A stretch of DNA of 64,000 nt. It comes from Anaerovibrio sp. RM50 (lineage in GTDB: Bacteria; Bacillota; Negativicutes; Selenomonadales; Selenomonadaceae). Location of the stretch: contig NZ_JHWV01000001.1 in NCBI RefSeq assembly GCF_000622005.1, positions 66,594 to 130,593 of the forward strand. Direction: 5' to 3'. A program made the translations under genes and the position numbers. Numbering within the stretch: position 1 is the stretch's first letter; every line of letters starts with the position of its first letter. This document shows, piece after piece, positions 45,214 through 53,818 of the stretch. The notes beneath the pieces are model-generated. The model ran no database searches and was not told the origin of the DNA. It saw only the letters and a list, made by a program, of their open reading frames with translations.

Positions 45214-46425
45214 TTAGTGAGTTTCAACAAGTGCATGGACTCTCTTGCGGCGGCCATAGGTCTTCAGCACAAGAGCAATAAGGAAGTTAATCACAAAGCA
45301 GCCGGCAAAGAAATACAGCGTATAATCATAGCCGCTTGTGTTTTCCCTAAACACCGCGATAATAGATGGGCCTGCAATACCTGCCAGCCCCCAGGCGGTG
45401 AGAATTCTGCCGTGGATGGCACTAAGCTCTCTTGTGCCAAACAAATCGGAAAGATAAGCCGGCATACAGGAGAAGCCACCACCATAGCAGCTAATAATAA
45501 GCAGAATAAGAAGCTGGAATACCATGGCATCCACAGTGTTGGCCAAATGATAGAAAGCGGCGATTTCAATAAGGAAAAACATAATATATGTCATTCCCCT
45601 GCCAATGTAATCAGAAACTGTGGACCAGATTATTCGTCCCGCACCATTTAAAAGGCCGATAATACCTACCATAGAAGCAGCTGCTGCCGCATCCATGCCC
45701 ACTACCTCCTGGGCCATTGGGGAAGCGACGGAAAGAAGGCCAATACCACAGGTGATATTTACGAAGAAAATCCACCAAAGAGCGGAGAACTGCCATGTCT
45801 TTACCGCCTCGTTGGCTGTAGCCCCCTGATGGGTGTGCTCCCCTGCCTCAACAACACTGCTCGTTGCCGGTGGTTTTAAATAAAGGGCGGACATACTCAT
45901 AATCACAATATATACTGCACCCAATATCAGGAAATTGTTTCTTAAGCCAAACTCTCCTGTAAGATACTGCATAACAGGACCAGCCACAAGGGCTGCAAAA
46001 CCAAAGCCCATAATGGCAAGGCCAGTGGCAAAGCCCCGATGGTTAGGGAAATACTTTACCAATGTGGATACCGGTGTAATATAGCCAATCCCCAGGCCTA
46101 TACCACCGATAATACCATAAAACAGATACAGCATGGCAAGACTGCCTGCTTCAATGGCAAAGGCTGTACCCAGCATCCCAGTGCCAAAAAACAGAGTGGC
46201 CAAAAGGCCGCTTTTCTTGGGACCCAGCTTTTCCACAAAGCTGCCCAAAAAGCCGGCTGACAGGCCAAGAAAGAGAATGGCCAGTGAAAAGGTCCAGGTG
46301 GTTTCCTTCAGGGTAATTCCCATCTCGGCCATAATAGGCTTGGTTAATACACTCCAAGCGTAGACACTGCCGATGGATATGTGAATCCCAATGGCAGCCA
46401 GGGCAATAAGCCAACGATTTCGCAT
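45214..46425 (-). CDS. OFA-family MFS transporter (oxalate/formate antiporter-like)
   Basis: A 403 aa, 12-helix transporter. The N-terminus (RNRWLIALAAIGIHISIGSVYAWSVL) and the GLGIGYITPVSTLVKYFPNHRG loop are typical of the oxalate:formate antiporter family, which moves small carboxylates. The ATG at 46425 is chosen because AAAGGA lies 9 bases upstream; earlier starts lie inside the leader RNA. It follows a ZTP riboswitch, linking it to one-carbon or purine metabolism and suggesting formate or a related acid as substrate. Confidence 0.85.
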   Translation of the reverse strand: MRNRWLIALAAIGIHISIGSVYAWSVLTKPIMAEMGITLKETTWTFSLAILFLGLSAGFLGSFVEKLGPKKSGLLATLFFGTGMLGTAFAIEAGSLAMLYLFYGIIGGIGLGIGYITPVSTLVKYFPNHRGFATGLAIMGFGFAALVAGPVMQYLTGEFGLRNNFLILGAVYIVIMSMSALYLKPPATSSVVEAGEHTHQGATANEAVKTWQFSALWWIFFVNITCGIGLLSVASPMAQEVVGMDAAAAASMVGIIGLLNGAGRIIWSTVSDYIGRGMTYIMFFLIEIAAFYHLANTVDAMVFQLLILLIISCYGGGFSCMPAYLSDLFGTRELSAIHGRILTAWGLAGIAGPSIIAVFRENTSGYDYTLYFFAGCFVINFLIALVLKTYGRRKRVHALVETH

Positions 46426-46448
46426 GTACATCAATCCTTTCTGCATCA

Positions 46449-46493
46449 CAAAAAGGATTTGCCGAAAACAAAAAACCATCCGGACAAATCCTT
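46449..46493 (-). terminator. Expression-platform terminator of the ZTP riboswitch
   Basis: On the minus strand AAGGATTTG and CAAATCCTT (46485-46493 with 46453-46461) form a perfect 9-bp stem followed by TTTTG. The stem abuts the CTGGGCAAG end of the aptamer, as expected for a transcriptional riboswitch. Confidence 0.8.
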
Positions 46494-46566
46494 GCCCAGA
46501 CGGTCGGCTTATCATCATTTTCCGATACATGTGGTGAACTCCACTAATCCGTCAGCACCGAAAAAC
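46494..46566 (-). promoter_or_regulatory. ZTP riboswitch (pfl motif)
   Basis: The minus strand carries the consensus blocks of the pfl/ZTP RNA. TCGGTGCTGACGG leads into a TTAGTGG hairpin closed by CACCAC. A TCGGAA returning strand and the 3' element GCCGACCGTCTGGGCA follow. ZTP (the phosphorylated form of AICAR-riboside) accumulates when 10-formyl-THF is short; binding usually prevents termination. The gene controlled here is the OFA-type transporter. Confidence 0.85.
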
Positions 46567-46673
46567 ATATTCAATTCAACGCATTCATTTTATATTTTTT
46601 ATCAATACATGTCAATATGTTTCAGATAATCCATTACCGAAGCAAGCACCAGGAATGTATAAAATTGCACAAA

Positions 46674-46720
46674 AAAACTGGAGAACTATCTGTACATCAG
46701 TACAGTATTTCTCCAGTTTT
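46674..46720 (-). terminator. Intrinsic terminator of the feo operon
   Basis: AAAACTGGAGAA and TTCTCCAGTTTT pair perfectly around an inner TCTGTAC/GTACAGA helix; on the minus strand a run of T residues follows. Confidence 0.9.
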
Positions 46721-46730
46721 ATTTAATTAT

Positions 46731-46880
46731 TTATTTTCGGCTGATACAGTTGCTGCCACAACCGCAGCCACAATCTGAGCCGCAGCAATCATGCTTTCCG
46801 GAACGGAAATTGTTCCATACATGACGTCCAGCAAAACCAAGTAATACCAAAAGTATTAAACCAATTACGTAAGTTGCCAT
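46731..46880 (-). CDS. FeoB-associated Cys-rich membrane protein
   Basis: A 49 aa protein, MATYVIGLILLVLLGFAG at the N-terminus forming one membrane helix. A basic segment (RHVWNNFRSGK) and a cysteine-rich tail (HDCCGSDCGCGCGSNC) follow. This matches the small Cys-rich proteins that often follow feoB. The ATG at 46880 has AGGAG upstream (GGAGGCTCCTAAT). It lies 14 bp after feoB. Its exact function in Fe(II) uptake is unknown, but FeoC-like or metal-relay roles have been proposed. Confidence 0.85.
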   Translation of the reverse strand: MATYVIGLILLVLLGFAGRHVWNNFRSGKHDCCGSDCGCGCGSNCISRK

Positions 46881-46894
46881 ATTAGGAGCCTCCT

Positions 46895-48817
46895 TTATTC
46901 AAAGCCCAACAACTTTCCTCCCTGATATACAATCAGAGATACTACCCAAGCCAAAGCAAACATATAACCAGCGGCGAAGAACATCATCTTCCAGCTGTTG
47001 GTTTCCTTCTTAATGGTACCCAATGCAGTTACACATGGAGTATAGATCTGGGAGAATACCATAAAGGCCAAAGCAGACAGACTGGTGAAGGCCGCTGCCA
47101 TACCAGTAGCACTAAGAGCCTCAGCAGTCTCTACAGCATCCTCAGCCTCAGCAGAAATATCTGGAAGGCCATAAAGAACACCGATAGTGGAAACAACGGA
47201 TTCCTTGGCCAAAATACCGGAAATAACGGCTGCACCAGCTTCCCAGTTGCCAAAGCCATGGAAGGTAAAGATGGCACCAACAACTGCACCGATGGAAGCC
47301 AGGAAGGACTCACTCTGCTCCTCTACCATACCATCCATATTAAATGCACCCAAGAACCAAATGAGTACGCAACCAACAAAGATAATAGTACCAGCTTTTA
47401 CCAGATAACCTTTACCCTTATCCCAGGTTTCCAGAAGAACGGTCTTCATATCTGGCATTCTGTATGGAGGTAACTCCAACAGGAAGGTAGCTGTTTCATC
47501 CTTATATTTGGCCGCAGTTAACAGCTTAGTAGAAACAATTGCCATAACTACGCCCACGATATACATAGCAAATACCACATTAGCAGCATTATCCGGGAAG
47601 AACATGGCAGCGAAAAGAGCCATGATAGGAAGCTTTGCTCCACAGGTCAGGAAAGGCGCTGCCAAAATGGACAGAATACGGTCCTTTTCATTATCCAATG
47701 CACGGGCGCCCATGATGGAAGGAACACCACAGCCAAAGCCCATCATCAACGGCATTACGCTCTTACCGCTGAGGCCAGCCCGACGCATAATAGGATCCAT
47801 GATAAATGCCACACGAGCCATGTAGCCGGTACCATCCAGAAAACTCAAGCAGAAGAACAACATGAAAATAAGCGGAACGAAAATAATAACGGAACCAACA
47901 CCGCCAATAATACCATCAAGAATAAGTGCCTGCATCCAATCGGCGACCTGTGCCCCTTCCAGAGCGCCAGCTACCCATTCGGTAAAGTCGCCAGTAATAA
48001 CCTCCTCCAAAGCATCAGCAATTGGCTGACCAATCCACTCGAAGGTAATCTGGAATACAGCATAAAGAATAGCCAAGAATAATGGCAATGCCAAAACGCC
48101 ATTGGCCAGAACGGAATCCAGCTTCTCTGTAAGGGTGGAACCCACACTGGAGAACTCCGCAACCTCACCGAGAATTTCATCAATAAAAGCATAACGCTGC
48201 TTGATGATTGCCTCCTGAAGGTCCATACCAGTAAGACCGCTGTTCTCTATTTCCTGAATCTTGGCAATATGGGCCTGAAGGTCTTCACTAGGACCATAGC
48301 TTTCCATGGAAACGGAGGTAAAAACATTAAGGAGATTCTTTATGCTCTTGCCATCCCGCGCCACAGTAAGCAACACCGGAAACCCCAGCTTCTTTTCCAG
48401 CTTCTTGACATCAATCTTAATGCCACGACGCTTTGCCTCGTCCTGCATATTCAAGTCCAGCATAAGTGGAATGCCCTTTTCCAAAAGCTGAACTGTAAGG
48501 AACAGATTTCTTTCGATGTTGGATGAATCAATAACATCCACTACCAAATCCAGCTGAGCTTCCTGCAAATAATCAATTACGATTTTTTCCTCAGGACTTC
48601 TTGCATTTACGCTGTATGTACCAGGCAAATCAATTACTTGAATGTGCTTGCCCTCGAAGGTCACATGACCTTCCTTCTTGTCTACTGTAACACCAGGCCA
48701 GTTACCAATTTTCTGTCTAGCCCCGGTTATTTCATTAAAAATAGTAGATTTACCAGTATTAGGATTACCAGTAAGTGCTACCCTTATGATATTATTATCC
48801 GTTGCCATTGTTGCCAT
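46895..48817 (-). CDS. feoB: Ferrous iron transporter FeoB
   Basis: A 640 aa GTPase-coupled Fe(II) permease. The cytoplasmic G domain has G1 GNPNTGKSTIFNEITG, G3 DLPGTYSVNARSPEE and G4 LNMQDEA, followed by a guanine-dissociation-inhibitor-like helical domain. The membrane part has about eight helices, with Gate motifs including FGCGVPSIMGARAL and PFLTCGAKLP. The ATG at 48817 is favoured over 48823 because AGGTGGG then has 6-base spacing. It is coupled to feoA. Confidence 0.96.
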   Translation of the reverse strand: MATMATDNNIIRVALTGNPNTGKSTIFNEITGARQKIGNWPGVTVDKKEGHVTFEGKHIQVIDLPGTYSVNARSPEEKIVIDYLQEAQLDLVVDVIDSSNIERNLFLTVQLLEKGIPLMLDLNMQDEAKRRGIKIDVKKLEKKLGFPVLLTVARDGKSIKNLLNVFTSVSMESYGPSEDLQAHIAKIQEIENSGLTGMDLQEAIIKQRYAFIDEILGEVAEFSSVGSTLTEKLDSVLANGVLALPLFLAILYAVFQITFEWIGQPIADALEEVITGDFTEWVAGALEGAQVADWMQALILDGIIGGVGSVIIFVPLIFMLFFCLSFLDGTGYMARVAFIMDPIMRRAGLSGKSVMPLMMGFGCGVPSIMGARALDNEKDRILSILAAPFLTCGAKLPIMALFAAMFFPDNAANVVFAMYIVGVVMAIVSTKLLTAAKYKDETATFLLELPPYRMPDMKTVLLETWDKGKGYLVKAGTIIFVGCVLIWFLGAFNMDGMVEEQSESFLASIGAVVGAIFTFHGFGNWEAGAAVISGILAKESVVSTIGVLYGLPDISAEAEDAVETAEALSATGMAAAFTSLSALAFMVFSQIYTPCVTALGTIKKETNSWKMMFFAAGYMFALAWVVSLIVYQGGKLLGFE

Positions 48818-48819
48818 TA

Positions 48820-49050
48820 TCATCCCACCTGTGTAACTACAATCTTGTCTGCATCTTCACGGCGCATTGCCAAGTTATAAGAACGAATACCGATTGCCAT
48901 TGGGTCACCCAACGGTGCGGAGCGAAGTACCTTCACAGTAGTACCTGGAATAAGTCCCATAGTCATGAGCCGCTCTTTTAATAATGAATCACCAATGTTC
49001 TCCACTCTCACGGACATGCCAGTTTTGCACTCTTTAAGAGTCATTTTCAT
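48820..49050 (-). CDS. feoA: Ferrous iron transport protein FeoA
   Basis: A 76 aa SH3-like protein that supports FeoB. The family pieces MTLKECKTGMSVRVENIGD, MGLIPGTTVKVLRSAPLGDPMAIGIRSYNLAMRREDADKI (given across residues about 30-70) are present. It heads the feo operon behind a Fur-type operator. Confidence 0.95.
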   Translation of the reverse strand: MKMTLKECKTGMSVRVENIGDSLLKERLMTMGLIPGTTVKVLRSAPLGDPMAIGIRSYNLAMRREDADKIVVTQVG

Positions 49051-49116
49051 ACCTCCCTACAACTCTATTCATCGCTTTAGGGCTTTACAACTTCCACGTT
49101 ATAAAATTATTAAAAC

Positions 49117-49193
49117 GATAATTACTATCATTAGCATAGACAATGATACCCTTTCTCATTTTGTTTGTCAAGTGAAAAACGATATCATTTTCA
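49117..49193. promoter_or_regulatory. Fur-type operators upstream of feoA
   Basis: GATAATTACTATCATTAGC (49117-49135) matches the 19-bp Fur box consensus at about 16 positions. A second imperfect palindrome, TGAAAAACGATATCATTTTC at about 49173-49192, has a similar character. Iron-loaded Fur would repress feoABC here. Confidence 0.7.
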
Positions 49194-49234
49194 AGGAATC
49201 GTATAAATTTATGCATTTTTTTACACAAAATAAA

Positions 49235-49272
49235 AAATAGCAGCTATCACCGTAAAATGACAACTGCTATTT
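49235..49272 (-). terminator. Intrinsic terminator overlapping the trmD stop
   Basis: AAATAGCAG (49235-49243) and CTGCTATTT (49264-49272) form a perfect stem; on the minus strand TTTATTTTG follows. Confidence 0.8.
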
Positions 49273-50013
49273 CTGTATATTCTGCTCTTTTAATTGATTG
49301 AGATACTTAATATCTTCTTTGGTCAGCTCCGCTGTTTCCAACAGATCGGGCCGATTCTTCAAGGTAATTTCCAGGGACTTTTCCCTCCGCCACTTGGCGA
49401 TTTTGGCATGATCCCCGGACAGTAACACATCCGGTACTGCCATACCCTCAAATTCCCTTGGGCGGGTATACTGGGGATGCTCCAGCAGACCATTGTAGAA
49501 AGAATCCGTTGGTGCCGATTCCTCGGAGCCCAGTACTCCTGGCAGCATACGGGACACAGCGTCCGTGATCATCATGGCAGGAAGCTCCCCTCCGGTGAGA
49601 ACAAAATCCCCAATGGAAATAATCTCATCAGCCAGATTTTCACTTATACGGGCGTCAAATCCCTCATAATGGCCGCAAATAAAAATAAGCTGATCATACT
49701 GGGCCAGTTCCCTGGCCTTGGCCTGATTGAACACAGAGCCCTCAGGACTCATTAAAAGCACCCGACGGTTGGCATAATTGGTGGTCTCCTTCACATGGCG
49801 CACCGCCTTAAACATAGGCTCCGGCTTTATAACCATGCCACTGCCCCCACCAAAGGGAGAATCATCCATCTGCTGGTGCTTGCCTTCAGCAAAATCCCGG
49901 GGATTAGTAATCTTTATATCAAGAATACCATTCTCCACTGCCCGTCTGGTAATACTGTCCCCAAAGGGACCTTCAAACATGGCCGGAAACAGGGAAAGAA
50001 TATCTATACGCAT
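49267..50013 (-). CDS. trmD: tRNA (guanine-37-N1)-methyltransferase
   Basis: TrmD makes m1G37 next to the anticodon and prevents frameshifting. The 248 aa SPOUT enzyme shows FGDSITRRAVENGI, SPFGGGSGMV, FICGHYEGFDAR and SIGDFVLTGGELPAM. The C-terminal block HPQYTRPREFEGM with LLSGDH is also present. Its ATG shares one base with the rimM stop (TGATG). It ends the rpsP-to-trmD operon. Confidence 0.97.
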   Translation of the reverse strand: MRIDILSLFPAMFEGPFGDSITRRAVENGILDIKITNPRDFAEGKHQQMDDSPFGGGSGMVIKPEPMFKAVRHVKETTNYANRRVLLMSPEGSVFNQAKARELAQYDQLIFICGHYEGFDARISENLADEIISIGDFVLTGGELPAMMITDAVSRMLPGVLGSEESAPTDSFYNGLLEHPQYTRPREFEGMAVPDVLLSGDHAKIAKWRREKSLEITLKNRPDLLETAELTKEDIKYLNQLKEQNIQK

Positions 50014-50531
50014 CAGATTTCCTCCGGCATATCCACAACCATGCGGCCCTCTTTGATGTTGATTTCCTTTACTACGGCCTTAAGGGCAGGAATCATCAGC
50101 TGCTTGGCCTCCCCTTTTTTGGAAGCCACATAAACATCGTTGGCACCAGTCTTCAGTACATCGGTAACAAAGCCTTGGGATACCCCATCCATGTCAAAGA
50201 CCTCCAGCCCAATTATGTCGAAGGTGTAATATTCCCCATCTTCAAGAGGCATGGCGTCCTTCTTGTCCACATAGAGCAGGGAGCCGGTAAGCTGTGCCAC
50301 ATCCTCACGGGAAGGATACTGCTTAAATTTAATGATAACAAACTGCTTGTGGTATTTTACAGATGCCACATCCAGCAGCTCATCACCTACATAAACATGT
50401 TTTAATTCTTCAAACCGCTCTGGAAAATCTGTCAGTGGAATAACACGGAGCTCGCCACGAATACCGTGAGGAGCTCCTGCTTTACCAATGACAATTCGAT
50501 TATCAGCTGCGGATGGCGATGATAACGTCAT
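50013..50531 (-). CDS. rimM: 16S rRNA maturation factor RimM
   Basis: RimM binds S19 and helps 30S head assembly. The 172 aa product has the N-terminal barrel IVIGKAGAPHGIRGELRVIPLTDF and the PRC-barrel part with YYTFDIIGLEVFD and MIPALKAVVKEINI. The best start, ATG at 50531, lies inside ylqD, overlapping it by 29 bp, with GGAGG about 12 bases ahead. No nearer start exists without losing the conserved IVIGKAG strand. Confidence 0.93.
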   Translation of the reverse strand: MTLSSPSAADNRIVIGKAGAPHGIRGELRVIPLTDFPERFEELKHVYVGDELLDVASVKYHKQFVIIKFKQYPSREDVAQLTGSLLYVDKKDAMPLEDGEYYTFDIIGLEVFDMDGVSQGFVTDVLKTGANDVYVASKKGEAKQLMIPALKAVVKEINIKEGRMVVDMPEEI

Positions 50532-50910
50532 CTTCAACAACAACCTCCACATTAAACTGGTCACGAACATTGTCGCCTTTTTTCAGTTCAACAAAACGCT
50601 CAGTGGTACCCTGAACGATTTCTGCACCCAGAACCAGCTTCTCGGTATCAGTGATACGGGCCTCAGTCTGAGCGATAAAATCCTCACGCTTCTGACGCTC
50701 AATGCCGAAATGCTGATGGATCATAGCCAGCTGCTCCTGGTCTTCTTCACCAACCTCGGAAACAGCACGGTTCTCCTGGATGTTAATCTGCTGAATTTCA
50801 AGCTGTGCCTGGTTGATACCGTTACGGAATTCTTCCAGCATCTTTTCTCTCAGCTTTTCAGTGAGCTTGGCCTTAATGGTCATTGGGAACTTTACTAATA
50901 CACTATCCAT
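50503..50910 (-). CDS. ylqD: YlqD-family protein
   Basis: A 135 aa protein of the conserved but uncharacterised YlqD family, always found in this ribosomal operon. It begins MDSVLVKFPMTIKAKLTEKL. A long charged coiled-coil region (about 20-85) follows, then a small beta domain (LVLGAEIVQGTTERFVELKKGD, residues about 88-109). The ATG at 50910 has GGAGG 11 bases upstream. Confidence 0.88.
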   Translation of the reverse strand: MDSVLVKFPMTIKAKLTEKLREKMLEEFRNGINQAQLEIQQINIQENRAVSEVGEEDQEQLAMIHQHFGIERQKREDFIAQTEARITDTEKLVLGAEIVQGTTERFVELKKGDNVRDQFNVEVVVEDDVIIAIRS

Positions 50911-50992
50911 TGTGAAAAAATCCTCCAATTATAGAAATTGCGGCAAGCATCCCCTAAAGTGGACATACATTGCCGCATATTAAGCCGATGCC

Positions 50993-51223
50993 TCAGCTTA
51001 TGATTTCTACATTTACTTTTTTATCCTCGCGAGTAGCAGCGGCCTTGACAACGGTGCGCAGTGCTTTTGCAATGCGGCCCTGCTTGCCAATTACCTTACC
51101 CATGTCCTCTGTAGCAACATGAAGTTCATAGATGACTACATTATCCTCTTCCTTCTCGTTGATAACAACTGCGGAAGGATTGTCTACCAGGGACTTCGCG
51201 ATAATCTCAACTATCTCTTTCAT
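50993..51223 (-). CDS. khpA: KH-domain RNA-binding protein KhpA
   Basis: A 76 aa single KH domain protein. The GxxG-type loop is in MGKVIGKQGRIAKALRTVV (about 40-58). KhpA works with KhpB in RNA binding linked to cell-wall growth in Firmicutes. It sits between rpsP and ylqD, its usual place. Confidence 0.95.
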   Translation of the reverse strand: MKEIVEIIAKSLVDNPSAVVINEKEEDNVVIYELHVATEDMGKVIGKQGRIAKALRTVVKAAATREDKKVNVEIIS

Positions 51224-51237
51224 GCTATGCCTCTTTC

Positions 51238-51513
51238 TTAGTTCTTAGCATGCTTAGCTGCATCAAACTTAGCCATGATGCCCTGCTTGGAGAATAAGGA
51301 ACGAACGGTATCAGTAGGCTGTGCGCCCTTTGCCATCCATTCGAGAGCCTTTTCTTCGTCGATGTTTACAACTGCTGGCTCCTTGGTGGAGTCGTAGTTA
51401 CCAACGATTTCGATGAAACGGCCATCACGTGGAGCACGGGAATCAGCTACAACAATACGATAGAATGGGGACTTCTTAGCACCCATACGGTTCAGACGAA
51501 TCTTTACTGCCAT
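51238..51513 (-). CDS. rpsP: 30S ribosomal protein S16
   Basis: The 91 aa protein begins [20 protein letters not shown], the S16 signature, and continues [24 protein letters not shown] lies ten bases before the ATG at 51513. It starts the khpA-ylqD-rimM-trmD part of the operon, 69 bp after ffh. Confidence 0.97.
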   Translation of the reverse strand: MAVKIRLNRMGAKKSPFYRIVVADSRAPRDGRFIEIVGNYDSTKEPAVVNIDEEKALEWMAKGAQPTDTVRSLFSKQGIMAKFDAAKHAKN

Positions 51514-51582
51514 TTTGAAATTCACCTCCTTAGGATTGGTATATCTAAACTCTATTATATAGAAGATATACTTTTATATATA

Positions 51583-52938
51583 TCAATGCATGAATGGAAG
51601 CTTGAAGCCTCCGAAGCCTTTACGGCCTCCCTGCATCTTTTTAACCTTCTTCATCATCTTGCGCATCTCCTCAAACTGCTTCAGGAGACGGTTTACATCC
51701 TGCACTCTGGTACCGCTGCCCGCTGCAATACGCTTGCGACGGCTGCCATTGATGATGTTTGTATTTGCTCTTTCCTTGGGTGTCATGGAGCGGATAATTG
51801 CTTCCACCTGGCGCATTTCCTTGCCGTTAAGGTCAATTTCCCTGTCGCCAAGCTTTTTCTTAATATCCCCCATACCAGGAATAAGGCTCATGATATTTTC
51901 CAGGGAACCAAGTTTCTTGATCTGCTGCATCTGGGCAAGGAAATCATCCAGAGTGAAGTCATCCTTGCGGAACTTCTTCTCCATCTCCTTGGCCTGAGCT
52001 TCATCAAAGGTTGCCTGGGCCTTTTCAATCAAGGAAAGAACATCGCCCATTCCCAAAATTCGGGAAGCCATGCGATCTGGGTAGAATGGCTCCAAAGCCT
52101 CCAGCTTTTCGCCCATACCCACAAATTTTACAGGACAGCCGGTAACTGCCTTTACAGAAAGTGCCGCACCACCGCGGGAATCACCATCCAGCTTTGTAAG
52201 TACCAGACCATCAAGGCCCAAGTCCTTGTTAAAGCTCTCAGCTACATTTACAGCATCCTGACCGGTCATGGCATCAACCACCAGAAGAATTTCGTGTGGT
52301 TTCACCTGACTCTTTATATCTTTTAACTCCTGCATCAGCTCCTCATTGATGTGAAGTCGACCAGCGGTATCGATGATGACTACATCATTAGCATGAGTAA
52401 ATGCATAGTTTAAAGATGACTTTGCTATGGTAACAGCATCAGTACCCGGCTCCATGGAGAATACGGGAATGTCCAGCTGCTTACCGATGACCTGCAACTG
52501 AGTAACAGCCGCTGGTCTGTATATATCTGCCGCAACCAGCACCGGGCGCTTGCCCTGTTTTTTAAGGGAAAGACCCAGTTTACCGGCTGAGGTAGTCTTA
52601 CCTGCACCCTGCAAGCCAACCATCATAATAATGGTTGGTGGATTCGGGGACATATTAATACGGCTCTGGGAGCCGCCCATAAGCTCAGTGAGCTCTTCGT
52701 TAACAATCTTGATAACAAGCTGGGCCGGAGTAAGTGCCTCCATAACGTCCTGACCTATGGCACGCTCCTTAACGCGCTTCACAAAGTCCTTAACAACCTT
52801 GAAGTTTACATCGGCCTCAAGAAGTGCCATCCGCACTTCCCGCATGGCTTCATTTACATCGTCCTCTGTGAGCTTGCCATGTCCGCGAAGTTTTTTAAAT
52901 GTTTCCTGCAGACGATCTGCCAAACCTTCAAAAATCAA
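51583..52938 (-). CDS. ffh: Signal recognition particle protein Ffh
   Basis: Ffh with 4.5S/6S RNA targets nascent membrane proteins. The 451 aa protein has an N-domain, a GTPase with GLQGAGKTTSAGKL near 107-120, DTAGRLHINEELM and TKLDGDSRGG. A methionine-rich M domain (about 300-451; SLIPGMGDIKKKLGD, TNIINGSRRKRIAAGSG) follows. Its start overlaps the ylxM stop by 4 bp. Confidence 0.97.
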   Translation of the reverse strand: MIFEGLADRLQETFKKLRGHGKLTEDDVNEAMREVRMALLEADVNFKVVKDFVKRVKERAIGQDVMEALTPAQLVIKIVNEELTELMGGSQSRINMSPNPPTIIMMVGLQGAGKTTSAGKLGLSLKKQGKRPVLVAADIYRPAAVTQLQVIGKQLDIPVFSMEPGTDAVTIAKSSLNYAFTHANDVVIIDTAGRLHINEELMQELKDIKSQVKPHEILLVVDAMTGQDAVNVAESFNKDLGLDGLVLTKLDGDSRGGAALSVKAVTGCPVKFVGMGEKLEALEPFYPDRMASRILGMGDVLSLIEKAQATFDEAQAKEMEKKFRKDDFTLDDFLAQMQQIKKLGSLENIMSLIPGMGDIKKKLGDREIDLNGKEMRQVEAIIRSMTPKERANTNIINGSRRKRIAAGSGTRVQDVNRLLKQFEEMRKMMKKVKKMQGGRKGFGGFKLPFMH

Positions 52939-53303
52939 TCTAATTCCTCCTGAACCTTGCTGGTATATGGAGCAAGCTTCATAAGTATATGATTCGCTTC
53001 CTTCTCATCTATCTTTTTGTTGGAAGAAAGCTGGGAAATATCATCGTAAATCTCAGTAAGCTCCTGACGCTGCTCCCTAAGGCGCTGTGCCAGACCAAGC
53101 TTTTTTTCGTAGGCTGCCATGGTCTGCTCCGAACGATGGAGAATGTCATATACAGCCTGTCTGGAAACTGCCAGATCCTCCCCTATCTCTGACATGGAGA
53201 AATCCTCAAAAAGGTGCATACTTAAACATTTCTGTTGCTTATCCGTCAGCAGGGGCCCGTAAATATCAAAGAGCTCTGCCAGATATAAACGCTGTTCAAG
53301 CAT
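52935..53303 (-). CDS. ylxM: YlxM/p13 SRP-associated HTH protein
   Basis: A 122 aa protein of the UPF0122 (YlxM) family. A sigma-like helix-turn-helix region is present (LLTDKQQKCLSMHLFEDFSM, then SEIGEDLAVSRQAVYDILHR). YlxM proteins are encoded next to ffh and have been reported to modulate SRP GTPase activity. The ATG at 53303 follows GTGGGTG. Confidence 0.93.
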   Translation of the reverse strand: MLEQRLYLAELFDIYGPLLTDKQQKCLSMHLFEDFSMSEIGEDLAVSRQAVYDILHRSEQTMAAYEKKLGLAQRLREQRQELTEIYDDISQLSSNKKIDEKEANHILMKLAPYTSKVQEELD

Positions 53304-53419
53304 TGAAAACACCCACTTTCAAGGCACAGTTTATCCCGACCATAGTTATTATAGCCATCTCATATATTGTTGTCAAGTATTTTTCCTTGTCAAATATTTA
53401 CATGCTTCAAATATAAGCA

Positions 53420-53539
53420 GGAGGTACACATGCGGAACGCTCGCGCTCTCTAGTTTGCCTAATGGTACTAAGCTCATGCCGCGCTTACAGCTTGCATTCC
53501 CTAAGTACCAAGGCAAAATATGTCCGCATATATACCTCC
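53420..53539. repeat. 120-bp long imperfect inverted repeat
   Basis: Outer arms (53420-53436 with 53523-53539) pair at 15 of 17 positions: GGAGGTACACATGCGGA with TCCGCATATATACCTCC. Inner arms TTTGCCT-TGGTACT (53454-53469) and AGTACCA-AGGCAAA (53504-53517) pair perfectly apart from a 2-base bulge. It lies between the rpmB terminator and ylxM and has no T run, so it is not a simple terminator. It resembles a small mobile or REP-like hairpin element. Confidence 0.8.
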
Positions 53540-53560
53540 AGCTGTTTTACAAGATAGTAT

Positions 53561-53596
53561 AAGAAAAGCCGATAACTTCTGTTATCGGCTTTTCTT
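53561..53596. terminator. Intrinsic terminator of rpmB
   Basis: AAGAAAAGCCGATAAC and GTTATCGGCTTTTCTT form a perfect 16-bp stem with a 4-base loop. T-rich arms make it work in either direction. Confidence 0.9.
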
Positions 53597-53626
53597 ATGA
53601 TATATCAATCGATATTTTGCGCAAAA

Positions 53627-53818
53627 TTAGAGGGCTCTTTCAACCTTACCGGTACGCAGGCAGCGAGTGCAAACATTTACACGCTTGATTTCGCCTTCTA
53701 CAACGGCACGTACGCGCTGGATATTTGGCTTCCAGGAGCGCTTGGTCTTCAGATGGGAATGGCTGACATTGTTGCCGGACAGCTCACCCTTACCGCATAC
53801 TTCACATAAACTTGCCAT
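53627..53818 (-). CDS. rpmB: 50S ribosomal protein L28
   Basis: A 63 aa protein starting MASLCEVCGKGELSGNNVSHSH, with zinc-type cysteine pairs CEVC and CTRC as in the Cys-containing L28 form. The body has LKTKRSWKPNIQRVRA. It is monocistronic, with the usual AGGAGG before the ATG at 53818. Confidence 0.96.
   Translation of the reverse strand: MASLCEVCGKGELSGNNVSHSHLKTKRSWKPNIQRVRAVVEGEIKRVNVCTRCLRTGKVERAL

Larger units (their letters stand above)
53304..53626. other. Intergenic region ylxM-rpmB
   Basis: About 320 bases. They contain the ylxM promoter area (very AT-rich, 53330-53410), the long inverted repeat and the rpmB terminator. No gene was seen. Confidence 0.5.
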
